DNA of 64,000 nucleotides from Arcticibacter sp045629565. GTDB taxonomy: Bacteria; Bacteroidota; Bacteroidia; Sphingobacteriales; Sphingobacteriaceae. The stretch spans positions 1 through 64,000 of the forward strand of contig NZ_JAZQRL010000042.1 of the NCBI RefSeq assembly GCF_045629565.1, read 5' to 3'. Below the pieces are notes generated by a model. That model did not search any database. It was given only the letters and a program-made list of their open reading frames with translations, and was not told the origin of the DNA. The position numbers were made by a program, and so were the translations under genes. Positions 24,795-32,909 of this stretch are shown here, piece after piece (within the stretch, counting starts at the first letter, position 1; each line of letters opens with the position of its first letter).

Positions 24795-26030
24795 TTACTC
24801 AAACCTTTTAAGATCTGGATCATGATATCGTTTTCTCGCCAACTCGTGATGATAAAGGATTTCCCCAACTTCTTTAAAAAAAGGGTAGCCCTTCTCTTCG
24901 TACTCGTATTTATTGTCGTTTATCACCCCGTCACTATTGACATAGATGGTAGCACTCACCAAAAACTCAACATTATTCTTTAGGTCAATGATATATGCAT
25001 TATCAGTCAAAAACCCATGCGACCAGCCTGCCTTGTTAAAAATTTTTATGTAATCAGGCTTTTTCTGTTTCCCGGCCCTATAAAAGAAGAACTTCGCATA
25101 GGACTCAAAGAACTCTTTAGGATCATATTTTGGATAATCGCTTTCTGCAGGGTGCATAGACATATACTTGTACAATAAAGCATAATCTTCCTCCTTCAGT
25201 TTAAAGCGCTTATGCCGAGGTACAGACTCAGGAAACAATACGCGCCGGAGCATATCCTGCTGCTCAGTTAAGGGGAAATTATTCTTACGCGAAAAATCCA
25301 TAGGTCCGTCCCAGAGCTTATCGTCGTTATCCATATGCTTTTCTCCAACCAAGATGCTATTTGGATAATTAAACTTCACATTGCTGTATTCACCCTTCTG
25401 TTCATATACGAGCTGGTCGGCGTTATAAAAACGAATGGGGTTTGTATGCCTGTTTTCTTCTTCCGTTAAGGGATATTGGAACCGGTGGGTAATTCTCGTA
25501 TTTTTGAAACCTAGCGCCCAGAGCCTTTCATTTAAAAACTGCTGGCCATTGAACTCGTAGAGTCGGTTATAGGCATCATTATCACTCACAATAAAAATCT
25601 TCTTGAGATAATGCGCTACAGAAGGCTTTTTGCTATCGGAAGACAGATCTTGCGATATCTTTAACTGGCGACTGAAACCACTGTCTGTAAGCATACTGGA
25701 ATACATATTCAAACCCTTTACATTTAACTGGTGGAGTTTTTCCAATGCAAGCAGTGCTGTTGGCAGCTTTACCGTAGAAGCTGGATAAAAATAGTGATCA
25801 ACAGGAGTTAGCTTATAAGAAGTAAAATGCGGTTTATTCCTTTTGTCACGATCAATCTGAGTGTAGACCACTTGAACCCGGTATTCGTCGGGTTTACTAA
25901 GTATCTCTTTTAATTGCGGACTGGCCTTCTCCCTCAGCATAGACAAAAGCCAGTCATTTTCTTGCTGAGAATAACCTTTGCTTAAGCTTGAACCGATCAT
26001 AAACAAAAGAAGCCACAGAAATCTGTACAT
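24795..26030 (-). CDS. class A beta-lactamase-like serine hydrolase, exported
   Basis: The fold is that of penicillin-binding, class A beta-lactamase-like serine hydrolases. From the ATG at 26030 a signal peptide is followed by the SxxK motif in PASTVKL (Ser85, Lys88), an SDN motif in IVSDNDAYN (Ser149) and a KAG third motif in FNKAGWSHGF. The protein is 411 aa, longer than a true class A beta-lactamase (about 290), with an insert between the SDN and KAG motifs. A TTG at 26045 would overlap the epimerase stop; 26030 is one base after it and gives a good signal peptide. Its neighbours (epimerase, NlpC/P60) suggest a peptidase or amidase acting on wall peptides, not antibiotic resistance. Confidence 0.8.
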   Translation of the reverse strand: MYRFLWLLLFMIGSSLSKGYSQQENDWLLSMLREKASPQLKEILSKPDEYRVQVVYTQIDRDKRNKPHFTSYKLTPVDHYFYPASTVKLPTALLALEKLHQLNVKGLNMYSSMLTDSGFSRQLKISQDLSSDSKKPSVAHYLKKIFIVSDNDAYNRLYEFNGQQFLNERLWALGFKNTRITHRFQYPLTEEENRHTNPIRFYNADQLVYEQKGEYSNVKFNYPNSILVGEKHMDNDDKLWDGPMDFSRKNNFPLTEQQDMLRRVLFPESVPRHKRFKLKEEDYALLYKYMSMHPAESDYPKYDPKEFFESYAKFFFYRAGKQKKPDYIKIFNKAGWSHGFLTDNAYIIDLKNNVEFLVSATIYVNSDGVINDNKYEYEEKGYPFFKEVGEILYHHELARKRYHDPDLKRFE

Positions 26031-26031
26031 A

Positions 26032-27162
26032 TTAGATTTTCTCAACGCCTATACCGGGTTTTGAACTCAACGTTACCTTACCGTCAACCACAGTTGTTCC
26101 TTTATACACATCATTACTGATTAAAAGTGCACCATCGAGATCGGCCCAGTCAGTCATTGGCGATAATTGTGCAGCAGCGGAAATTGCGCACGAGGTCTCG
26201 GTCATGCAGCCGATCATGATCTTCATATCCAGGGCCCGGCCTAAAGTCAGCATCTTATGTGCTTCGCGCATTCCTGTACACTTCATCAGTTTGATATTAA
26301 TGCCGTTATAGACTTTATACGCTTTCAGCACATCGTCCAATCGCTGAACCGCCTCATCTCCGATAGTGGGAAGTGGGCTGTTTTCGGTAAGCCATGCATT
26401 ATCATCAATCCGCTCCTTGGGCATCGGTTGCTCCAGGAAAACGATCCCTTTTTCCTTAAGCCAGTGAGCCATATCCAGTGCCATTTGTCTGTCTGTCCAA
26501 CCTTGATTAATATCCACACAGAGAGGCTTGTCGGTCATTTCACGAATAGTCTCTATCATCTGCTTATCGGTATCCCGTCCGAGCTTCACTTTCAGAATTT
26601 TATACGGATCGGCCTCTTTCACCTTCTTTCGTACTACTTCAGGTGTATCTATTCCGATAGTAAAGGATGTGTTCGGAGTATTGGTCGCATCATATCCCCA
26701 GATTTTGTACCATGGCTGCTTGATAATTTTACCTATAAGATCATGCAGGGCAATATCTACGGACGCTTTTGCGGCTTTATTTCCTTCTTCAATTCCATCA
26801 ACATAATCCAGGATCTTTTCCATCTGGAAAGGATCTTCAAATGCCGAAAGGTCAACTTTAGAAAGAAACCTAAGTACCGTTTCATGCGATTCGCCAAGAT
26901 ACGGAGGCATCGATGCTTCCCCATATCCGGTAACGCCATTATAACTCAACTGCGTAAGCACGACCGGAGTGGTCGTCCTCGAGCTTGTAGCAAGGTTAAA
27001 AGCATGACGAAGGTTAAGCGTATATGCCTTATAACTTAGCTGCATTTTACCTTTGCCAGCCCATTCTGATGACGCCTTAGCAATTAAGTCGGACGATCCT
27101 GTTATCATAGTTGCGCCTGTTAGCAAACCTGTTGTTTTGATAAAATCTCTTCTGCTATGCAT
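26032..27162 (-). CDS. L-Ala-D/L-Glu epimerase (enolase superfamily), Tat-exported
   Basis: The enzyme converts L-Ala-D-Glu from the murein stem to L-Ala-L-Glu so that ordinary peptidases can degrade it. Catalytic residues typical of the muconate-lactonizing enolase subgroup are visible: KVK at 191-193, Asp217 (VDIN), Glu244 (LEQP), Asp269 (GDE) and Lys291 (NIKL). The length of 376 fits. The N-terminus SRRDFIKTTG followed by a hydrophobic stretch is a twin-arginine signal, so the folded enzyme should act in the periplasm, whereas the B. subtilis and E. coli homologues are cytosolic. It lies between the NlpC/P60 gene (5 bases away) and the serine hydrolase gene (1 base away). Confidence 0.88.
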   Translation of the reverse strand: MHSRRDFIKTTGLLTGATMITGSSDLIAKASSEWAGKGKMQLSYKAYTLNLRHAFNLATSSRTTTPVVLTQLSYNGVTGYGEASMPPYLGESHETVLRFLSKVDLSAFEDPFQMEKILDYVDGIEEGNKAAKASVDIALHDLIGKIIKQPWYKIWGYDATNTPNTSFTIGIDTPEVVRKKVKEADPYKILKVKLGRDTDKQMIETIREMTDKPLCVDINQGWTDRQMALDMAHWLKEKGIVFLEQPMPKERIDDNAWLTENSPLPTIGDEAVQRLDDVLKAYKVYNGINIKLMKCTGMREAHKMLTLGRALDMKIMIGCMTETSCAISAAAQLSPMTDWADLDGALLISNDVYKGTTVVDGKVTLSSKPGIGVEKI

Positions 27163-27167
27163 AAATA

Positions 27168-28391
27168 TTATTGTGATGCTGTTTTGTAAAGTTCACTTTG
27201 TCCTATACGGCTGATACCGGGTGTACCAACTGAATTAAGGATCCGTCGGGCTCCTACAATCGTCCGGCTCTGGAAATCGGCATAATTGGGAGCATCCTCC
27301 TTCAAACTGTTTATTCTTATAAGCCCTGCTGCCTGAATGAACTCCCCTTCGCCGATATAGATCGCAGTGTGTGTAACCCGCGCGTTCATATTTTTTGCAC
27401 GTCCGGCGGCGAAGAAAAGAAGGTCACCGGCTCTTAAGTTCGCCAGGCACTTTTCTACACTCAAGCTATCGTTATCATAAATATCGATCTTTTCACCGTA
27501 AAGCGCTTGCTGCGACGCGTCACGAGATAGTTGGATCCCGTTAAGAAAATAGCAGGTCTTAGTAAATCCACTGCAATCCATTCCTTTAGAAGACGTGCCG
27601 CCCCATAGATACGGAACGCCGACAAATTTAAATGCCGTTTTTAGCACATCCTCACCAGCAGGCAATGGTCTCGACAGCCAGTCATCCAGACTCATCACTT
27701 CTTTATTTAAAACCCATGCGATCCGACCATCGGGATATTTCACTTTGCTAAACTTTTTGCGCTTACCAACAACTTCCAGTATGTTTCCACTTACAAGATC
27801 AGACACCGGGAGAGACTTATTGGATGCTGTGATGAAAGAATGCCCATATTCTGGCATGTAGACAACCCTGTTGGCCTTTTTCCACTGCTGCATTTCACGA
27901 CTTGTGAGCGGGATAACCTCCTCTGCACTTAGCCATGAAATATATCGGTCGGGGGTTCTCACCAAATAATATCCCTTGTGCTTTTTCAGCAGTTGCACCG
28001 GTGTTCCCAGCAGAGTCTGCGTCACCATTTCTGAAGAATGTGCAGGTTCCTGCCGATGGTTGGAAACCGACAACCTCACTATTCCAAACACTTTTTCACC
28101 TAAGTCTTTGGCGGGAAGCAGTTTTTCCACCAACTTCAGCTTCCCTTCCTTGTTTTCCCTGATCAACAACCTGAACTTTGCCAGGGCGTCCTCTCTTGTG
28201 GTTTCCACTTCTAGCACACCATTAACGACAGTGAGGTCAAAAAGGTCAGTACGCCTGTCAGGAGCAAACTCGGTTCTTATTTGGTGCAGTATATTTCCGT
28301 AATGACTTGCCAAAAGCGAGTCCGTTCCTTCTGCTTTTGACAACAAAGAAGCGCCAAAGAGGCACATAAAGATTGCAATTACCGTTTTCAT
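27168..28391 (-). CDS. NlpC/P60 gamma-D-glutamyl-diamino acid endopeptidase with SH3 domains
   Basis: NlpC/P60 peptidases of this type cut between D-Glu and meso-DAP of murein peptides. The protein has a signal peptide (1-20), then two bacterial SH3-like segments (about 120-165 and 175-235) and the cysteine peptidase domain from about 245. The catalytic Cys273 lies in KGMDCSGF and the His341 in VTHTAIYIG, with a third polar residue in EFIQAAG. The domain order matches B. subtilis YkfC, whose operon also carries the L-Ala-D/L-Glu epimerase YkfB. It is the first gene of a three-gene unit here. Confidence 0.9.
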   Translation of the reverse strand: MKTVIAIFMCLFGASLLSKAEGTDSLLASHYGNILHQIRTEFAPDRRTDLFDLTVVNGVLEVETTREDALAKFRLLIRENKEGKLKLVEKLLPAKDLGEKVFGIVRLSVSNHRQEPAHSSEMVTQTLLGTPVQLLKKHKGYYLVRTPDRYISWLSAEEVIPLTSREMQQWKKANRVVYMPEYGHSFITASNKSLPVSDLVSGNILEVVGKRKKFSKVKYPDGRIAWVLNKEVMSLDDWLSRPLPAGEDVLKTAFKFVGVPYLWGGTSSKGMDCSGFTKTCYFLNGIQLSRDASQQALYGEKIDIYDNDSLSVEKCLANLRAGDLLFFAAGRAKNMNARVTHTAIYIGEGEFIQAAGLIRINSLKEDAPNYADFQSRTIVGARRILNSVGTPGISRIGQSELYKTASQ

Positions 28392-28414
28392 GAATTAAGC
28401 CAATAGACAATACC

Positions 28415-28422
28415 TAAATATA
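28415..28422 (-). promoter_or_regulatory. near-consensus -7 box of the NlpC-epimerase unit
   Basis: The minus strand reads TATATTTA, one base from TAnnTTTG, 24 bases before the ATG at 28391. Confidence 0.3.
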
Positions 28423-28479
28423 CTGAATTTATCACCCAAAATAGAGCAATTCTTGCAACTTTTGTTAAATACATTGCAT

Positions 28480-28488
28480 AAAAACGCA
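28480..28488 (+). promoter_or_regulatory. AAAAACGCA element, copy 3 (gap before the NlpC/P60 gene)
   Basis: AAAAACGCA occurs here, with TTGCA at 28474-28478 just upstream. The gap also shares GCAACTTTTG with the gap upstream of susC (copy near 22531). Confidence 0.3.
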
Positions 28489-28502
28489 AAACAAACCGAT
28501 TT

Positions 28503-30317
28503 TTATTCCGTTTTAGACAAAACTTCGTAAATCGAATCCATAAGCCGGGAACTGATACTCAAATCATTCAGCTTGTTTGACGTAACAGGGTGAACTCTGT
28601 TTGTTAAGAGTATATAAATTAAGTTTACATCCCTGTCAACCCATAATCTTATACCGGTATATCCTGTATGTCCAAACGTATTACCTGAAGCAAGTTTCGA
28701 AGGGTATTCAGTCTTCACATCACTCCTGTCGAAACCTAATCCCCGACGACTCGTGCGCGATTGTTTTGAGCTGAATGTTTTAATGGTCTCGGGCTTGAAA
28801 TACCGGATCCCCCCATAAGTGCCCCCATTAAGAAGCATCTGGTAAAAGATAGCCAGGTCTGTAGCAGATCCAAACAGACCGGCATGACCTGAAATACCAC
28901 CAACCATAGATGCTCCGGGATCGTGCACATAGCCCTGCAACAGTGTATTCCTGAATAGTGTATCTACTTCTGTAGGAACGATTTGCTCTTTAGGAAATCT
29001 ATAAAGCGGATTATACCCGGCTCGTTGCATTCCCAGGGGTTTATAGAAGTTCTCCTGAACATAGCTCTCCAGAGGTTGAGATGTTATGCTCTCCACAATC
29101 TCCTTCATGAAATACATACTCAAGTCAGAGTAAACGTATTTACCTGTGTCGCGTAACGCGGAGTTCAGCATTAGCGGCCACATCATATCTTTAAAAAAAC
29201 CCTTACGGAAGTAATAGTTCTGCGATGCGGCAACCGGATAAGCAGCAGAAGAATCTCTACGAAAATCATTGGCCTTGATGTCCTTAAAAAACGGAATAAA
29301 AGGAACAAAGCCGGCCTCATGGAGCATAACCTGACGAACAGGGATATTTCGTTTATCGGTGTCCCAAGCCTTCGGTATATAGGCACTTACCGGGGTATCC
29401 AGGTTTAACTTGCGCTCCTCAAACAGCCTCATCACAGCGGGAGTAGTAGCAGTTATCTTAGTTACAGATGCCAAATCATATATATCGGTCGTCTTCGTTT
29501 TCTGCCCGCCCTCATAAGTGTGAGAGCCGAACGCCTGGTTCAGGATTACTTTGCCATCTTTTATCAACATCAGGACGGCGCTTGGTGTCGCTCGTTGAGC
29601 AATAGCTTCAGCAATAATTGCGTCTACAGGTTTTTGCAGGTCTTTAGAATTAATACCCAGCTCTTCAGGCACTGTATAAGTAAGACGGATTACCTCAGTG
29701 TCGAATCCCGCACCTTTCCTGTACTTTTTTGAGATATCGAACATGAGCCTCGCCGTAACAGGCAGACCGCCAAAAATTGCCTGGGCTACATAATCTACTG
29801 CTTCTACAGAATAATGTTGCGTCCAGATAATCGGCACAGATAGATCATTCAATCTGGACAAAACCTCCTTACCACCGAAGGCCGCGATGATGATTTGCTT
29901 ATTTTTCTGATTGTCCGTAATAAAGTTTAAAACTTGATTATCCTGTAACTGATCGGCTGAAATCTGCACGATTATCGTGTTAAAGAACTTTAAATCGTAA
30001 CTCAAATCTCCCATTCGGCCGGACTTACCCAGATATCCCCGGGCATCTACACTTTCTACCTTGGCATGAAGATTTAAAACCCGGTCAAACGCCGGTGCGT
30101 ACTTGGAATCAAAGCTAACACTGACCATACGATTGTCGGTCAGATCCTTCAGAGGAATAAGTCCCCGCTCGTTATTAAGCAATACTGTAGTCTTCTCAAC
30201 GTCTCTCCTCTCCTTAATCCATCTCGTATTGAGTTTATGCTGCTGCGAAAACACGCCTGAAGTAATCAGGTTGCAAAGCATAAAAACCTTAAAGGAAATC
30301 AAATTGCCAAACTTCAT
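28503..30317 (-). CDS. GH3 C-terminal domain fused to class C-like serine hydrolase (AmiE-like)
   Basis: The first 215 residues after the signal peptide look like the GH3 C-terminal alpha/beta domain (TTVLLNNERGLIPLKDL, IIIAAFGG, QAIFGGLPVTARLMF), but there is no GH3 catalytic barrel. Residues 225-600 are a class C-type serine hydrolase with SVTK (Ser284, Lys287), YSDLSM and HTGYTG motifs. In many Bacteroidota a full NagZ is fused to this same tail, so this gene appears to be the remaining part of such a fusion, while a separate nagZ stands at 12208-13935. AmiE of B. subtilis, which removes the peptide from MurNAc, has the same hydrolase fold and genomic setting. Confidence 0.85.
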   Translation of the reverse strand: MKFGNLISFKVFMLCNLITSGVFSQQHKLNTRWIKERRDVEKTTVLLNNERGLIPLKDLTDNRMVSVSFDSKYAPAFDRVLNLHAKVESVDARGYLGKSGRMGDLSYDLKFFNTIIVQISADQLQDNQVLNFITDNQKNKQIIIAAFGGKEVLSRLNDLSVPIIWTQHYSVEAVDYVAQAIFGGLPVTARLMFDISKKYRKGAGFDTEVIRLTYTVPEELGINSKDLQKPVDAIIAEAIAQRATPSAVLMLIKDGKVILNQAFGSHTYEGGQKTKTTDIYDLASVTKITATTPAVMRLFEERKLNLDTPVSAYIPKAWDTDKRNIPVRQVMLHEAGFVPFIPFFKDIKANDFRRDSSAAYPVAASQNYYFRKGFFKDMMWPLMLNSALRDTGKYVYSDLSMYFMKEIVESITSQPLESYVQENFYKPLGMQRAGYNPLYRFPKEQIVPTEVDTLFRNTLLQGYVHDPGASMVGGISGHAGLFGSATDLAIFYQMLLNGGTYGGIRYFKPETIKTFSSKQSRTSRRGLGFDRSDVKTEYPSKLASGNTFGHTGYTGIRLWVDRDVNLIYILLTNRVHPVTSNKLNDLSISSRLMDSIYEVLSKTE

Positions 30318-30374
30318 ATGATGTTATCTGATTGTTGAATATTATTTCGGTAAGTTTTTCTTATTAGAAATTTT

Positions 30375-30491
30375 TCATTTAATCCTCCGCACTACGTTCA
30401 ACATATCCTCCTCCAGACCTATAATTGAACTCACCACCAGAAGGATGGCAGGAAGTTGCGTAATGGTTCTTTTTAATTCCGACATGATCAT
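30375..30491 (-). CDS. possible small ORF, 38 aa
   Basis: An ATG at 30491 (or 30485) opens a frame of 36-38 codons with a hydrophobic middle (LPAILLVVSSIIGLEE) and a basic end (NVVRRIK), stopping at TGA 30375. It sits in the 248-base gap between the two beta-lactamase-fold genes. It could be a small membrane peptide, a remnant of a lost gene, or chance. No family is recognised. Apart from this I see nothing convincing in the gap. Confidence 0.25.
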   Translation of the reverse strand: MIMSELKRTITQLPAILLVVSSIIGLEEDMLNVVRRIK

Positions 30492-30565
30492 CCTATCATT
30501 CCATATCTATAATCCCATTTTGGATGAGTTAAATCTGCTTTCAGAATAAGAGCTGTCCGCATTTT

Positions 30566-31540
30566 CTATTTGGGAGATTTATGTTTACTCTTATTAAACT
30601 CGTAGATGTGTTTCGATACATTCGAAAGGAGCTGTGATGCTGCCTTGTGATCCTCGATTCCCCGTGTCAACAGTACTACTACATATTTCCTGCCGTCCGG
30701 CAAAAAGACAATTCCCGAATCATGACAAACCGACGTGATAGATCCGCTTTTACTCGCCACCTTCACATCAGGAGGCAACTTGCCTCCAATGATATTTTTA
30801 TGATGTTGACTCATCAATATCTCAATCATCTCCTCAGACGCTTCTGCACTTACCATTTGGTTCATGGCAATCTTTTCGAAAATAACCGCCAGGTCATTAG
30901 CGGTAGCCGTGTTGTTTAATCCTTGTTCAAAGGCTTTGATGTCTTCCACCCCGCGTAAAACGCGAATATCCTTTGCGCCAAGATGGTGCATTGTCTGACT
31001 CACATTCTCCGCGCCGAGCTTCTCCATGATCATATTTGTAGCCAGATTACTACTGCGGGTGATCATCCGAAACAGAATATCACGCACTGAAACTCTGAAC
31101 CCGATCAAATTGTAAAGGTCTTTTTCGCTGTCATCTGCCGAATCAACAGCGAACATACTACCATCTACGATGCTCTTAAACGAGTTTTGAACAAGTATTG
31201 AGTCGTCGAGCGAAATTTTGTCGTCAGCAGCCTGCTTAAAAGCTTCAACTAGTACAGGGGTTTTCATCGTACTTGCTGCATGAAAACTCTCGTGCTCATT
31301 AATAGTAAACTTGTCGCCCGTTTCTATGTCCCGATAAGCGACAGCAAATGCAGCTTCCGGATACGCTGCGAATTCAGAATGAATTCTGTTTTTCAATTGT
31401 TTGGATGAGATGGTCTTTCGCTTAAAAACATTTCGCATCAGTTCATTGACGTTCACGGATGACTCTCCGGTTGCTTCCTGGCACAGGCCTATCTTTGCAC
31501 TAATAAGGAATAAAATAAATGTAAATGTGTACCTCTTCAT
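30566..31540 (-). CDS. class A beta-lactamase family serine hydrolase
   Basis: All class A landmarks are present: a signal peptide (about 1-20), the STMK active-site motif in AASTMKTPVL, an SSN motif where SDN is usual, the omega-loop Glu in EQGLN, and KSG in ASKSGSITS. It is close in length (324 aa) to VEB/PER-like enzymes of Bacteroidota. The start at 31540 is an ATG with a proper signal peptide; an in-frame TTG at 31558 is less likely. It may be a true beta-lactamase or a related peptidoglycan amidase. It lies at the edge of the peptidoglycan locus and is divergent from the NagX-like gene. Confidence 0.82.
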   Translation of the reverse strand: MKRYTFTFILFLISAKIGLCQEATGESSVNVNELMRNVFKRKTISSKQLKNRIHSEFAAYPEAAFAVAYRDIETGDKFTINEHESFHAASTMKTPVLVEAFKQAADDKISLDDSILVQNSFKSIVDGSMFAVDSADDSEKDLYNLIGFRVSVRDILFRMITRSSNLATNMIMEKLGAENVSQTMHHLGAKDIRVLRGVEDIKAFEQGLNNTATANDLAVIFEKIAMNQMVSAEASEEMIEILMSQHHKNIIGGKLPPDVKVASKSGSITSVCHDSGIVFLPDGRKYVVVLLTRGIEDHKAASQLLSNVSKHIYEFNKSKHKSPK

Positions 31541-31722
31541 CGTTAAGCGCTCTATCAAAAATTCTGCGTAGCCGAATTTACCTTTAAAGTATTAGAATAC
31601 TTTATTGAATATTGGTTTCATCGGAAATATCGTATCCCCGTTATGAAAAGCTTTTCAACAGACGACAGTGATAATCAATAGTTATAATGAAGATAGACGG
31701 AAGGACTGGCATTTGCAAATAA

Positions 31723-31765
31723 ATGCGTACTATTTTTCAAAAACGCATCATAACGCATATATTTA
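31723..31765. promoter_or_regulatory. divergent control region with AAAAACGCA element, copy 4
   Basis: ATGCGT (31723-31728) and ACGCAT (31742-31748 and 31753-31758) give an inverted arrangement. AAAAACGCA is at 31739-31747 and a near-consensus -7 box TATATTTA at 31758-31765 precedes the ATG at 31788. ATTTGCAAAT, a palindrome, lies at 31711-31720. It is the fourth copy of the shared element. Confidence 0.35.
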
Positions 31766-31787
31766 CGTTAACCTTAATACACAACAA

Positions 31788-32909
31788 ATGGCTCATTCTA
31801 ATAACCGACTTCTGTCGTTGGATGCTTTTCGCGGCCTTACAGTGGCAGCGATGATTCTTGTTAATAATCCCGGAAGCTGGGCTAAGATCTATCCTCCCCT
31901 AAAACATGCCGAATGGCATGGCTGCACTCCTACCGACCTCGTATTTCCGTTTTTCCTTTTCATAGTTGGCGTAGCAATTGTCTTTGCTCTTCAGAGCAAG
32001 AAAGCAGACTTGGGAAGCCATAGCCAGCTTCTCGGCAAGGCGGCGAAGAGAGGCTGCATTTTATTTTTGCTTGGTTTATTCCTGGCATTATTTCCCAAGT
32101 TTGATTTTGAGAATGTAAGGATCATGGGTGTGTTACAACGTATAGGAATAGTTTACTTTATATGTGCTGCCATTTTCATAAAAACCAAGCCCAAAACCCA
32201 GCTTATTATCATGACCAGTATTCTGATACTTTATTGGATCCTTATGACCTTTGTGCCGGTGCCTGGGTTCGGCGCTCCAAATCTGGACAAAGAAACAAAT
32301 CTGGCAGCATGGACGGATAGACTAATCCTTACGGAGAATCATACCTGGAAATCCTCCAAAACCTGGGATCCTGAAGGCGTCTTAAGTACGCTACCGGCTG
32401 TAGCCACAGGACTTTTCGGGATATTGATGGGCGGCATTTTAAAAAGTAAGGAAAAGTTGGCTGCCGAAAAAACTGCCTGGCTCTTTAGCCTGGGGCTTGT
32501 CGCCTGGATTCTTGGAATGGCCTGGGGACTGTTCTTCCCTATCAACAAAGCTTTGTGGACAAGCTCCTATGTTCTTTATTGTGGTGGCCTTGCTTCAATG
32601 ATACTAGCTCTATTCTACTGGATAATTGACGTGCAGGGCCACAAGAAGTGGTGTAAGATCTTTGTAGCTTACGGAGTAAATGCCATTACGGTTTTTTTCC
32701 TGTCAGCAATGATTGCAAAAACAATGGGAATGATAAAAGTCAACACAAACGGGGAAGAAGTGAATTTGCATACATGGCTATACAACTCATTTTTCACATC
32801 CTGGTTATCCGCGGATATTGCATCCCTGGCCTGGGCAATCACATTTGTGCTGTTCTTTTTATTACTATTATGGCCTATGTATAAAAAGAATATTATCATC
32901 AAAGTTTAG
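31788..32909 (+). CDS. HGSNAT/NagX-like membrane acyltransferase (DUF5009)
   Basis: The protein opens with RLLSLDAFRGLTVAAMILVNNPGSW and has about ten membrane segments, including HGCTPTDLVFPFFLFIVGVAI. This pattern is typical of NagX and heparan-alpha-glucosaminide N-acetyltransferase relatives. The eukaryotic enzyme passes acetyl from cytosolic acetyl-CoA to glucosamine on the other side of the membrane. In Bacteroidota nagX genes often sit in N-acetylglucosamine loci. I use the ATG at 31788; an upstream ATG at 31668 would add 40 unlikely residues. It is divergent from the peptidoglycan locus and shares the AAAAACGCA element with it. The stop overlaps the convergent gene by 4 bases. Confidence 0.85.
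   Translation: MAHSNNRLLSLDAFRGLTVAAMILVNNPGSWAKIYPPLKHAEWHGCTPTDLVFPFFLFIVGVAIVFALQSKKADLGSHSQLLGKAAKRGCILFLLGLFLALFPKFDFENVRIMGVLQRIGIVYFICAAIFIKTKPKTQLIIMTSILILYWILMTFVPVPGFGAPNLDKETNLAAWTDRLILTENHTWKSSKTWDPEGVLSTLPAVATGLFGILMGGILKSKEKLAAEKTAWLFSLGLVAWILGMAWGLFFPINKALWTSSYVLYCGGLASMILALFYWIIDVQGHKKWCKIFVAYGVNAITVFFLSAMIAKTMGMIKVNTNGEEVNLHTWLYNSFFTSWLSADIASLAWAITFVLFFLLLLWPMYKKNIIIKV

Noticed and set aside
30566..31540. Antibiotic-resistance cassette
   Set aside because: No integron, insertion sequence or mobile element is present around the beta-lactamase-like genes, and the context is wall salvage.
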